From Nocardia suismassiliense (GTDB lineage: Bacteria; Actinomycetota; Actinomycetes; Mycobacteriales; Mycobacteriaceae): 64,000 nt of DNA. The notes under the pieces are model-generated. The model saw only the letters and a program-made list of their open reading frames with translations, searched no databases and was not told where the DNA came from. The stretch is from positions 5,376,163 to 5,440,162 of the forward strand of contig NZ_LT985361.1 in the NCBI RefSeq assembly GCF_900269665.1, in the 5' to 3' direction. The position numbers and the translations under genes were made by a program. Shown here piece after piece: positions 43,452 through 50,960 of this stretch; positions within the stretch are counted from its first letter, which is position 1, and each line of letters begins with the position of its first letter.

Positions 43452-44719
43452 GTGTGTTGTCGGCTCCCGGATTCCCCGAGCACGAGGTGCGGGCGCGGGC
43501 GCGCACGGCAGCGGGTTCGGTGTTCCCCGACAACGCGCAGTACGGCTCGACCCTGTTCGGGCAGGGGCAACCGGCAGCCGCAACGGACTCCCTGGACGCG
43601 ATCGACCACGCCCGGCTGGTCCCGCCGGTGTTCGTGCCGCTGCGCGCGGAGATGATGTTCGAGCTGGGCCGGGAGCCGCTGGCCGGTGACGTCGATCTGA
43701 GCACCACCATCGGCGGTCTGCGATCGACCCTGCCGGTGTACGTTTCGGCGTTCGGGTCCACCGCTGTGGCCGACGGCGATCTCGGTGTCGCGGTGGCCGG
43801 GCAAGCCGGCGCCGCGGGCGTGCCGATGGTGATCGGCGAGAACATCGTGCCGGTGTCCGGCTACGGGCGGATGGCGGACGAGGAACAGAGCTCGCTGCTG
43901 CGTCGGCTCACGGAATACACCAAGATGGCGGCCGAGGACACCGGCGGGGTGATCGTTCAGCAGAGCACCGAAGATGCCGACGCCGAGGTGTGGAACCTGG
44001 TGTACAGCGATCCGGCGAGCGAACAACTGCTGACGAGCGGTCGCCTGGCCTTCGAATTGAAGGTGGGCCAAGGTGCCAAGCCTGGTCTCGGCGGCATGAC
44101 CCTGCTCCCGCCGGATCGGGCCGCACACCTGTCGGCGCAGTACGACATTCTCGATATCTACGACGGCGCGGCGGCACCGATGCTGCGCTCGGCCACGCCC
44201 GGCACCTTCACCCCGGAGATCCTGCGCCAGCAGATTCGGTTGATGCGCAACAACTATCCGCGCTGCCGCATCTGGGTGAAACTGCCGCCGGCCCGGGATG
44301 TGGGCGACGCGGCCGAGGTCGCCTGGGCGGCGGGCGCCGATGCGGTGACCGTCGACGGCGCGGAGGCGGGCACCGGCTGGGCGCCGCACGGCTTCCTCGA
44401 GCACGTCGGACTGCCCTTGGCCGAATGTTTACGCCGGGTCGCCGACCGCGACCGGCAAGGAAACAGCCTGCTGGTGTCCGGAAGGTGCTGGGAGGGAACC
44501 AGAGTCGTCAAGTGCCTGGCTCTGGGCGCCTCCGCCGTCGGACTCGGCCGGGCCGCGCTGGTGGCCGCCGACGAGAATGCCGATCATGGACTGACGAACC
44601 TGTTGGTCGCGTTCGAGCTGGAGCTCCGGCTCCTGATCAGCGCGCTCGGCAAGTACCGGATCGCGGATCTGGCCGCCGAGGACATCTGGTTCCCCGCTAC
44701 CAACGAAAGGACGCGATGA
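43448..44719 (+). CDS. FMN-binding glutamate synthase-like protein, no Fe-S motif
   Basis: 423 aa. The sequence matches the FMN/synthase central domain of GltB-type proteins: VKLPPARDVGDAAEVAWAAG, DAVTVDGAEAGTGWAP, a GR-type phosphate site (LLVSGRCW; KCLALGASAVGLGRAAL). The Cys cluster that follows in real glutamate synthases (3Fe-4S) is absent, and so are the glutaminase and GXGXG domains. It is thus a stand-alone FMN oxidoreductase or aminating enzyme acting on an amino or keto acid. ATG 43448 has GGGGGAG upstream and overlaps the asparagine synthetase stop; its own stop overlaps the next start. This strict coupling suggests work on a shared intermediate. Confidence 0.75.
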   Translation: MSVLSAPGFPEHEVRARARTAAGSVFPDNAQYGSTLFGQGQPAAATDSLDAIDHARLVPPVFVPLRAEMMFELGREPLAGDVDLSTTIGGLRSTLPVYVSAFGSTAVADGDLGVAVAGQAGAAGVPMVIGENIVPVSGYGRMADEEQSSLLRRLTEYTKMAAEDTGGVIVQQSTEDADAEVWNLVYSDPASEQLLTSGRLAFELKVGQGAKPGLGGMTLLPPDRAAHLSAQYDILDIYDGAAAPMLRSATPGTFTPEILRQQIRLMRNNYPRCRIWVKLPPARDVGDAAEVAWAAGADAVTVDGAEAGTGWAPHGFLEHVGLPLAECLRRVADRDRQGNSLLVSGRCWEGTRVVKCLALGASAVGLGRAALVAADENADHGLTNLLVAFELELRLLISALGKYRIADLAAEDIWFPATNERTR

Positions 44720-45636
44720 ATACAGGGCGACCGTGGCGTGTGGCAGTACTCGGCCCGGGCGGAGTCGGAGGCCTGGTGGGCGCGTTGCTGGCCCGGGCCG
44801 GGCATCAGGTGACGTTCCTCGGCGGCGAAGAGACCGTGCGGGCCGTACGGGAGCACGGAATACAGGTGCGCAGTGGGATGTTCGGTGATTTCACCGTGCA
44901 GGCCGCAGCGGACACCGAGTTACGCGAGCCGGTCGACGTGTGCCTGGTGACGGTCAAGCAGAACGTCCTCGGCGCGGCTCTCGACCGGGTGTCCCCTGCC
45001 GCGCTCGGCGACGGCCTGGTGGTACCGCTGCTCAACGGGATCGAGCATCCGGCGGCGCTGCGTGCGCGGTATCGCCCGGAGTTGGTGGTGCCCGGCGTGA
45101 TTCGGGTGGCGTCGACGCGGGTCGCGCCGGGGATCGTCGAGCACGGCAGCCCGTTCGTCGAGATCGATCTGGCGAGTACGACTACGTCAGCCGAGCGGCT
45201 CGACGAGTTGGTCGCGGTGCTCGACGCCGCGGGTGTGCGCGCGACGACACGCGACGACGAAGCCGCCATGTTGTGGGGGAAGCTGTTCTTCCTCGCACCG
45301 TTCGCCCTGATGACCACGCATCACAAGTGTCCCGTCGGCGAGATGCGGACCGTGCATCGCGCGGAGCTGATCGACCTGGTCGCGGAGGTCGCGGCACTCA
45401 GCCGCGCGGCCGGCGTGCCCGCCGATGTCGATGCGGCCCTGCGGTTCTACGACGGCTTTCCGCCGGAAGCCAAGTCGTCGATGCAACGCGATGCCGAGGC
45501 CGGACGGCCGCTCGAGCTCGATGCGATCGGCGGGGCGCTGTTGCGTATCGCCGAGCAGCACTCGGTGGCGATGCCGCTGACCGAGCGGCTGGTCGCTGAC
45601 TTGGCCCGGCTGAGCGAGGGATCGGCTTCGGCCTGA
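44716..45636 (+). CDS. ketopantoate reductase (PanE/ApbA)-family dehydrogenase
   Basis: 306 aa. The N-terminal Rossmann motif GPGGVGGLVGALLARAGH is followed by CLVTVKQN (active-site Lys region), LNGIEHP, and in the C-terminal domain WGKLFF and KSSMQRDAEAGRPLELDAI. Relative to PanE the catalytic Lys is kept, but the Asn four residues later in KLxxN is Leu, so ketopantoate may not be the substrate. It likely reduces a 2-keto acid or oxidises a 2-hydroxy acid with NADP(H). It is translationally coupled (ATGA) to the FMN enzyme and ends the trio with a strong terminator. Confidence 0.78.
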   Translation: MNTGRPWRVAVLGPGGVGGLVGALLARAGHQVTFLGGEETVRAVREHGIQVRSGMFGDFTVQAAADTELREPVDVCLVTVKQNVLGAALDRVSPAALGDGLVVPLLNGIEHPAALRARYRPELVVPGVIRVASTRVAPGIVEHGSPFVEIDLASTTTSAERLDELVAVLDAAGVRATTRDDEAAMLWGKLFFLAPFALMTTHHKCPVGEMRTVHRAELIDLVAEVAALSRAAGVPADVDAALRFYDGFPPEAKSSMQRDAEAGRPLELDAIGGALLRIAEQHSVAMPLTERLVADLARLSEGSASA

Positions 45637-45651
45637 CCGGGTGACTACAGG

Positions 45652-45686
45652 GCTCAACCCCCGGACACATGTGCCGGGGGTTGGGC
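45652..45686. terminator. bidirectional terminator of the trio and the facing gene
   Basis: CAACCCCCGG and CCGGGGGTTG form a 10-bp stem, with CAC/GTG pairing inside and GC closing outside. It lies between convergent genes ending at 45636 and 45696. Confidence 0.8.
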
Positions 45687-45695
45687 TTGTGGAGA

Positions 45696-46295
45696 TCAGA
45701 GCAGGCCGCGACGGCGAAACTCGAGGACGGTGGCCACCGCATAGCCGCCGCCACCGGCGACCGCGAGGATCCCGAAGAAGCCGGGGACGCTGAAAAACAG
45801 TGCGGCGGTGGAGATCAGCGCGAGCCAGCCGCCGAGGCCGTAGTGCAGCACGTTGCGGCGCGCGGCGCCCTCGCCGAGGTAGAGCAGGCCGACGACGAGC
45901 CCGGAACCGGCGGGCCAGAGCAAGGTTTGCAGTTCGGGCACGGCCAGCGTGGACGAGAGGCCGGTGATGGCCAGGATCAGCGCCCCGAAACCGACGCCCC
46001 AGGACAGGCCGAGCAGTTTTCCGCCGAGCACCTCGGCTTTGCCGGCACCGCGCTGGGCGTGCAGCGCGGCGCGGGTGGCGCACACGGTGCCGATCAGGAA
46101 ACCGAGACCCAGCAGCGTCATCGGCAACCACCCGGGCAGGGCGACCAGTGGGCTGTCGCCGCGGGAGAGCGCGGCGGCACCGTGGCCGAGGATGTAGGCG
46201 AGTCCGAAGCTGATGTAGGTGGCGCGGTTGTCGACGTCACCGGTGCGGGTGACGGCGGGGATGGTGGGCATCGAGGTGGCGACATAGGTAGTCAT
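45696..46295 (-). CDS. membrane protein of unknown function
   Basis: 199 aa with five to six hydrophobic helices (YISFGLAYILGHGAAAL; LPMTLLGLGFLIGTVCATRAAL; KLLGLSWGVGFGALILAITGL; LLWPAGSGLVVGLLYLGEG; YGLGGWLALISTAALFFS; GFFGILAVAGGGGYAVATV). No catalytic or transport motif is recognised. It follows the oxidoreductase gene by 46 nt on the same strand, with AAGG before ATG 46295, so it is in the TetR-divergent operon. A role in export or stress tolerance is possible but not shown. Confidence 0.7.
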   Translation of the reverse strand: MTTYVATSMPTIPAVTRTGDVDNRATYISFGLAYILGHGAAALSRGDSPLVALPGWLPMTLLGLGFLIGTVCATRAALHAQRGAGKAEVLGGKLLGLSWGVGFGALILAITGLSSTLAVPELQTLLWPAGSGLVVGLLYLGEGAARRNVLHYGLGGWLALISTAALFFSVPGFFGILAVAGGGGYAVATVLEFRRRGLL

Positions 46296-46341
46296 GACTG
46301 AGCCTTCGAGTATCGGTGCGGACGAAATGGAGAAGTGGGAT

Positions 46342-47409
46342 TCAGGAGTGGCGGGTATCCGGCACGATGACGACCTTGCCCGCGACGGTGCGTGACTCGG
46401 CCAGCGCCAAGGCCGAACTTGCTTCGGAGAGTGGGAATTCCGCAGCGATCTGCGGGGTCAGCACACCGTCGGCGAGCAGCCGCAGCACCTGGGTGAGGTC
46501 TTCGCGCAGTCGGCTACGGAAGGCGTCGCGGCGCCGCTGGCCCGCCCACAGGTTGTAGAAGCGCGCGCTCTTGCCGTTGGGCAGCAGGTTCCACATCAGC
46601 AACCGCGGGAACAACTTCAGCACCGGCAGCTGCGAATTGCCGTCCACGTCCTTCGTCGACGCGGTGCCGTAGGAGACCAGCGTGCCGCCGCGGCGCAGCA
46701 GCCGCCACGACTCGACCACCCCCGCACCGCCGACATGGTCGAACACCGCGTCGACGCCGCCGGGCGCGAGTTCCCTTATCCGGCGGTACATTTCGGGATC
46801 GTGGTAGTCGACCGGGCGCACGCCCTGCTCGAGCAGGGCCGCGTGATGCCGTGGCGAGGCCGTGCCGATCACCGTGATCCCGGCATGGCGAGCCAGCTGC
46901 ACCAGGGTGGAGCCGACGCCGCCGTTGGCGCCGAGCACGACAATCGTTGCGCCGGAACGCACTTCGGCCGACCGGTGCAGCAGCTGCCAGGCCGTGAGGC
47001 CGTTCACCACCACGGTCTCGGCGGCGGCCGGGGTCACGCCGTCCGGCACCGCCACCAGATCCGCGGCATCGACCAGCAGCGCGCTGGCCCAGGCGCCGAC
47101 CTTGGTGACCGCGGCGAACCGGCGCCCGATCAGCGCGGTGTCCACGCCGGGCCCGGTCGCGGTGACGGTGCCGACCACGTCGTAACCGGGCACGAAGGGG
47201 AACGGCGGCTGGTCGAAGTACTTGCCGCGGCGCATCTGCTGCTCGGCGAAGGAGACACCAGTCGCCTCCATGCCGAGCACGACCTGACCGGCGCCGGGTG
47301 CGGCGAGGCCGCGACGGGTGACCTGCAAGCCGTCGGGCTCGACCTTGCCCGGCAGGACGACCGCGGTGACGGTAGTGGTGACGGTGCTGTTTTCCATGAG
47401 GTGGTCCAT
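46342..47409 (-). CDS. medium-chain quinone oxidoreductase-like (zinc-independent MDR)
   Basis: 355 aa. MDR-type: the N-terminal GroES-like domain has FPFVPGYDVVGTV, and the Rossmann part has VLGANGGVGSTLVQLARHAG and FDHVGG. The Cys/His zinc ligands of alcohol dehydrogenases are missing, as in quinone oxidoreductases (QOR), which reduce quinones or enals with NADPH. The divergent TetR gene at 47506 is the probable regulator; four TGTAA boxes lie between them. ATG 47409 is listed; ATG 47397 (MENSTV) is an alternative. Likely a detoxification operon with the membrane protein downstream. Confidence 0.83.
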   Translation of the reverse strand: MDHLMENSTVTTTVTAVVLPGKVEPDGLQVTRRGLAAPGAGQVVLGMEATGVSFAEQQMRRGKYFDQPPFPFVPGYDVVGTVTATGPGVDTALIGRRFAAVTKVGAWASALLVDAADLVAVPDGVTPAAAETVVVNGLTAWQLLHRSAEVRSGATIVVLGANGGVGSTLVQLARHAGITVIGTASPRHHAALLEQGVRPVDYHDPEMYRRIRELAPGGVDAVFDHVGGAGVVESWRLLRRGGTLVSYGTASTKDVDGNSQLPVLKLFPRLLMWNLLPNGKSARFYNLWAGQRRRDAFRSRLREDLTQVLRLLADGVLTPQIAAEFPLSEASSALALAESRTVAGKVVIVPDTRHS

Positions 47410-47432
47410 TCCGGATCGGTTGAGCTAACGAG

Positions 47433-47497
47433 TGTAAGGCTACGACTGTAAGCCGATATTGCGCAAGAGGTAACAGCTGTAAGTTTTGTGATGTAAT
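47433..47497. promoter_or_regulatory. two pairs of TGTAAG-type boxes, probable TetR operators
   Basis: TGTAAG at 47433, 47447 and 47478 and TGTAAT at 47492: two pairs, each with 14-nt spacing and 31 nt between pairs, in the 96-bp gap between the divergent oxidoreductase and TetR genes. Confidence 0.55.
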
Positions 47498-47505
47498 CTG
47501 ACGGC

Positions 47506-48147
47506 ATGGGAAAGAACGAGGTCGCGACCCCGGTCCGCACGCGCAACCCCCGCGGCGAGGGCGCTCGATTGCGCGACGAGATCGTGGCGGCCGCGGTCGC
47601 ACTGCTCGACGAAACCGGTGAGGAAAGCGCCATCACCCTGCGTTCGGTCGCGCGTCGCGCGGGCATCGCCGCTCCCTCGATCTATCGCCACTTCCCCGAT
47701 CAGGCGGCCATCATGCTGGCCGTGGTGCAGAACGCCTTCGCCGAGCTGGACGAGCGATTGCGCACCGCAAGGGACGCGGCGGGCAAGACCCCGCGCGAAC
47801 GATTGCTGGCCGTCTGTTACGGCTACCTGGAGTTCGCGCGCGCCCGTCCGGGCCGATACCGCACCATGTTCGGCGGACTGTGGGTGCCCGATCTGGACAA
47901 GTCCTCGGTGACCGCAGCCGACGTGGCCACCCTCGGGCAGCCGAGCATGCAACTGCTGGCCGACGGCCTCGCGGAGTGCGTCACCGCGGGCGACGCCACC
48001 AGCGACGACCCAGCTGCGGACGCGGTAGCACTCTGGCTGGGTCTGCACGGGCTCGCCCACCAGCACGCCGCCGCACCCTCTTTTCCGTGGCCGGCCGATA
48101 TCGCGGAACGGGTCGTCAACACGCTCGCGCACTTCACCGAGCGGTAG
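47506..48147 (+). CDS. TetR-family transcriptional regulator
   Basis: 213 aa. The N-terminal HTH is clear: LRDEIVAAAVALLDETG, ITLRSVARRAGIAAPSIYRHFPDQAAIM. The C-terminal domain (WHG-like, residues about 100-200: ERLLAVCYGYLEFARARPGRYRTMFGG) is the ligand- and dimer-forming part. It is divergent from the oxidoreductase operon, the classic arrangement for a local repressor that binds the shared promoter. The 3' end overlaps the convergent membrane-protein gene by 14 nt. Confidence 0.9.
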   Translation: MGKNEVATPVRTRNPRGEGARLRDEIVAAAVALLDETGEESAITLRSVARRAGIAAPSIYRHFPDQAAIMLAVVQNAFAELDERLRTARDAAGKTPRERLLAVCYGYLEFARARPGRYRTMFGGLWVPDLDKSSVTAADVATLGQPSMQLLADGLAECVTAGDATSDDPAADAVALWLGLHGLAHQHAAAPSFPWPADIAERVVNTLAHFTER

Positions 48148-48649
48148 GTTCCGCCCGCCGAACAGGCCGGTAGTACGCGGCGAGCAGCCCGAGCCAGACC
48201 ACCGTGAGGATGCTGGCGGGGTACAGGAACGGCCGGGGCAGGTAGTGACTGCCGAAGCTGTAAAGGGCGAGCCAGCTGCCGACGAGCACCCCGGCGACCC
48301 GGACCGCCTTCGATTCGGCGAGCAGCGACGCCGCGACCATCCAGACGCCGGCGAGAATATGACCGCCCAGCCGGATCGGCCAGGTGATGTCCTCGGGTAC
48401 CTCATTGATCACCAGGACGCCGGTGACCACATCGATCACGATCCACCCGTAACCCGCTGCCCTGGCCCATTCCGGGACGGCCATCCGCGCGATGAGCACG
48501 AGAATCGCCAGATGGAACAGGATGCCGGGATACTCCGCCCACACCGCTCCCGGCGCGACCGCGAAGCTGACGAGCGGCGGCAGGAAGAATACGATCGGCA
48601 GCATCGCCGAGGTACGGAACGACACGAGTTCCCGGTCTGCGGTGAGCAT
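48134..48649 (-). CDS. membrane protein of unknown function (DUF-like, six helices)
   Basis: 171 aa from ATG 48649, which has CTGGAG 6 nt upstream; the frame extends further but the extension is not plausible. Helices: AMLPIVFFLPPLVSFAVAPG, ILFHLAILVLIARMAV, YGWIVIDVVTGVLVI, LGGHILAGVWMVAASLLA, VAGVLVGSWLALYSF and YPASILTVVWLGLLAAY. No recognised motif. Its 3' end overlaps the TetR gene tail to tail by 14 nt. A long imperfect hairpin lies 60-120 nt upstream. Confidence 0.7.
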   Translation of the reverse strand: MLTADRELVSFRTSAMLPIVFFLPPLVSFAVAPGAVWAEYPGILFHLAILVLIARMAVPEWARAAGYGWIVIDVVTGVLVINEVPEDITWPIRLGGHILAGVWMVAASLLAESKAVRVAGVLVGSWLALYSFGSHYLPRPFLYPASILTVVWLGLLAAYYRPVRRAEPTAR

Positions 48650-49015
48650 TACGTCTCCAGGGGTGGTGCGGCCATGCGCTCGTCGCGGTGGCGGGGCGGG
48701 AATCGGCCCGCCGGTCTCGGGCCAGGTTCGAGGGATTGGTGCCTGGCGAGCGATAACCGAGACCGGCGGACCTGTGCGGTGATCGGCCGTGCCACCCGAC
48801 AGCGACAACGGAGGGCAGTCCGTGCGGCTGATCACCGAGCTCTGACGTTAAGTGGCGGTGCGTATTCGGGCCTATCCCCCGGCGAGCTGTTCTTTCCGGC
48901 CGATCGGCTGGAGCCCGCGGGCTCATGACGGGTGGCCGGTTGGGATGGGTACGTACTGTCGTCTTGCCATGCACTCATCGTCACGGGGGCAGCGCAATGT
49001 TCGCGTCGGTAGTTT
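48650..49015. other. 366-bp intergenic region with a long hairpin
   Basis: It contains the ribosome site of the membrane gene, the large hairpin at 48708-48769, and the 3' flank of the deiminase gene (stop at 49016, minus). I see no ORF of value and no riboswitch consensus in the remaining sequence. Confidence 0.5.
48708..48769 (-). promoter_or_regulatory. structured leader candidate, long hairpin
   Basis: CCGCCGGTCTCGG (48708-48720) pairs with 48757-48769; directly inside, GCCAGG (48721-48726) pairs with CCTGGC (48742-48747), leaving a 15-nt loop and a 9-nt bulge. Nineteen pairs in total, upstream of the membrane gene start at 48649. Confidence 0.5.
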
Positions 49016-50752
49016 TCACCTAGTCGGCGGACTGCCTAGCTGTCGCATGACGTTGGTCCCGCAGTGGATCTCGCCACCGCCCAGGTGCAGCGCCTCCCAC
49101 TCGTCGACGTAGTGCACCGAGATTCCGGCCGACCGGTACGCCTCGGTCACCGCGGCTTCGAACACGTCCCGTCCGTCGACGATCGGGCCCCACTGCCGCG
49201 CCGAGATGTAGTTCGTCGCGTTCATCAGGACGCCGTTGACCGCGCCCGGGTAGAAGCTCGTCAGCGCGTCCGGTGCTTCCGGTATGTCGCCGCCTTTGTA
49301 AAGACCTGGAATGCGCACGAACTCCTCGGGTTTCAGCCCGGCCTCCTGGTGCAGCCGCGCGACATTCGCTTCGATCTTCTGCGCCGCGCGTTCGTTGTCG
49401 GCGACGAATTTCTGGTCGGCCAGGATGTCGTCGATGGTCCGATCGGAGACGCCAGGGCGGGAGAACGCCGGCACGCTGCCATGCCCGGCTCGTTGCTGAT
49501 CGCGCAGGACCTGGAGACCGCGCCGGGGATCGGTGACCGCGGGCCGCCACCCGCGACCGGACGCCGTCGGCAGGAATTGAACGAATTCGTCGACGTGCCC
49601 GACGATCAGCCACGAGGCGTCCAGAATCACCGGCGGCTGAATCTGCTGGGCGTTGAAGAACTTTTGCAGTTCCACACTTGTCGCGTTCGGGTTGTCCACG
49701 TTTCCGGTGCCGATGATTACCCGGCCTGCCGGAAACTCGCGTCCCGCGTGCGTGTGCGGCGGTATCGTCTCGACATTGCCGAATCCGTCCACGTGGTCGC
49801 TACCGACTCCGCCGAGTTGAATCGCTCCCACACCGGGGCCCCGCAGGTCGAAAACCGCACGGCCGCCTTCACGTTCGGGTTGCGGGGAACGAATCGCGAT
49901 GCGCATCGAAATACTCTTACCGCCCCGGCCGGGCATCGACACATAGCCGAACTCCAGGAAGTCCTGACCCCAGGTATCGGTGGTATTCAGTCGGACCAGT
50001 GGCGCTTTGAGCCCACTCGCGCGGGCCGCCGAAGCCAATTCGCCGACGAATCGCTGGTGGCTTTCGTCGTCACCGCTCTCGGACACCAGCAGTGTCTCCA
50101 CGCTCTGGTTGTGGTGATGCAGGACAACCGGCGCCACCCGAAGAGCGACCTCATCGGTGACCGTCCGGTCACCCCGCTGGACCGTAAAACGAACGGTCAC
50201 AGACCCATCCCACACCGCCCGATCACGCACGACATCCCGCGAATCGATCCCGAGAGTCGCGCCGTGCCGCAGTTCGGATTCGGTCAGCGCGGCGCCCGGA
50301 CCTAGCAGAACCCACTCCGCACGTTTCACAAATATCCGAATCTTGTCGGCTCCGACCCCCACCGCCGCCACCCGCCCGGTCGCCCCCTTCGCTCCCCGAC
50401 CGAACGGCATGGTCACCATAGGCGCCAGATAATCAGGTGCGCGCGCCACATCATCGGCCGCATCGTGACAGCCCGCAAGCTCATCGTCGGAAACTTGACT
50501 ACTACTCGACGGACACCGCCGCGCCACATCACCGATATTCGGCAACAGCACAGCGCCGTATTCCGCTGTCCACCGACCTTTCCCGTTCCGACCGCCGACA
50601 TCGTTGCCGTCGACAACACCGTCCCGATTACTGTCGGCCCGAATATCCGCGACAAAACTGTCCGCCGCCGACACCGCGCACCCGCCTAGAACCAACGCTG
50701 AAACGCCCGCGAGCAGCCAGATCTTACGAACACGCTTTCTCGAAAAGGCCAT
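49016..50752 (-). CDS. secreted lipoprotein with protein-arginine deiminase (PAD) domain
   Basis: 578 aa from ATG 50752 (a GTG at 50758 is possible). The N-terminus has a signal peptide with lipobox LGGC (Cys25). Residues about 40-52 read DSNRDGVVDGND, an EF-hand-like calcium loop; calcium is the PAD cofactor. The C-terminal half carries the four PAD catalytic residues: Asp264 in TWGQDFLEFGY, His386 and Asp388 in WLIVGHVDEFVQFLP, and Cys564 in EIHCGTNV, matching D350, H471, D473 and C645 of human PAD4. It should convert peptidyl-arginine to citrulline outside the cell. This is the animal-type fold, not the agmatine-deiminase-like Porphyromonas PPAD. No operon partner. Confidence 0.85.
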   Translation of the reverse strand: MAFSRKRVRKIWLLAGVSALVLGGCAVSAADSFVADIRADSNRDGVVDGNDVGGRNGKGRWTAEYGAVLLPNIGDVARRCPSSSSQVSDDELAGCHDAADDVARAPDYLAPMVTMPFGRGAKGATGRVAAVGVGADKIRIFVKRAEWVLLGPGAALTESELRHGATLGIDSRDVVRDRAVWDGSVTVRFTVQRGDRTVTDEVALRVAPVVLHHHNQSVETLLVSESGDDESHQRFVGELASAARASGLKAPLVRLNTTDTWGQDFLEFGYVSMPGRGGKSISMRIAIRSPQPEREGGRAVFDLRGPGVGAIQLGGVGSDHVDGFGNVETIPPHTHAGREFPAGRVIIGTGNVDNPNATSVELQKFFNAQQIQPPVILDASWLIVGHVDEFVQFLPTASGRGWRPAVTDPRRGLQVLRDQQRAGHGSVPAFSRPGVSDRTIDDILADQKFVADNERAAQKIEANVARLHQEAGLKPEEFVRIPGLYKGGDIPEAPDALTSFYPGAVNGVLMNATNYISARQWGPIVDGRDVFEAAVTEAYRSAGISVHYVDEWEALHLGGGEIHCGTNVMRQLGSPPTR

Positions 50753-50925
50753 ATCCACGCCGATTTACGCTACGCACGACCCCGACCCGCCACCTCCCCC
50801 CGAAGGTCCGGAATGCACTGCCGACAGCCCGCCGATTACCGCCGACCGGCTGGCCGTTCCGGACCGACGTCGGCGCACGGTTCCAGGTCGCAACACATAA
50901 CGCAAGGGCCGAATCGAGCATGCTA

Positions 50926-50944
50926 CGTTGAGCCTCGCTCAACG
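50926..50944. promoter_or_regulatory. LysR-type operator (T-N11-A palindrome)
   Basis: CGTTGAGC-CTC-GCTCAACG, an 8-bp perfect palindrome containing TTGAG-N5-CTCAA, 17 nt before the LysR start. Autoregulation is the likely use. Confidence 0.65.
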
Positions 50945-50960
50945 ATACGAGGGAAGACGC

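Noticed and set aside
25556..45636. Genomic island or mobile element
   Set aside because: No integrase, transposase, tRNA or flanking direct repeats were seen; codon use in most of the genes resembles the flanks.
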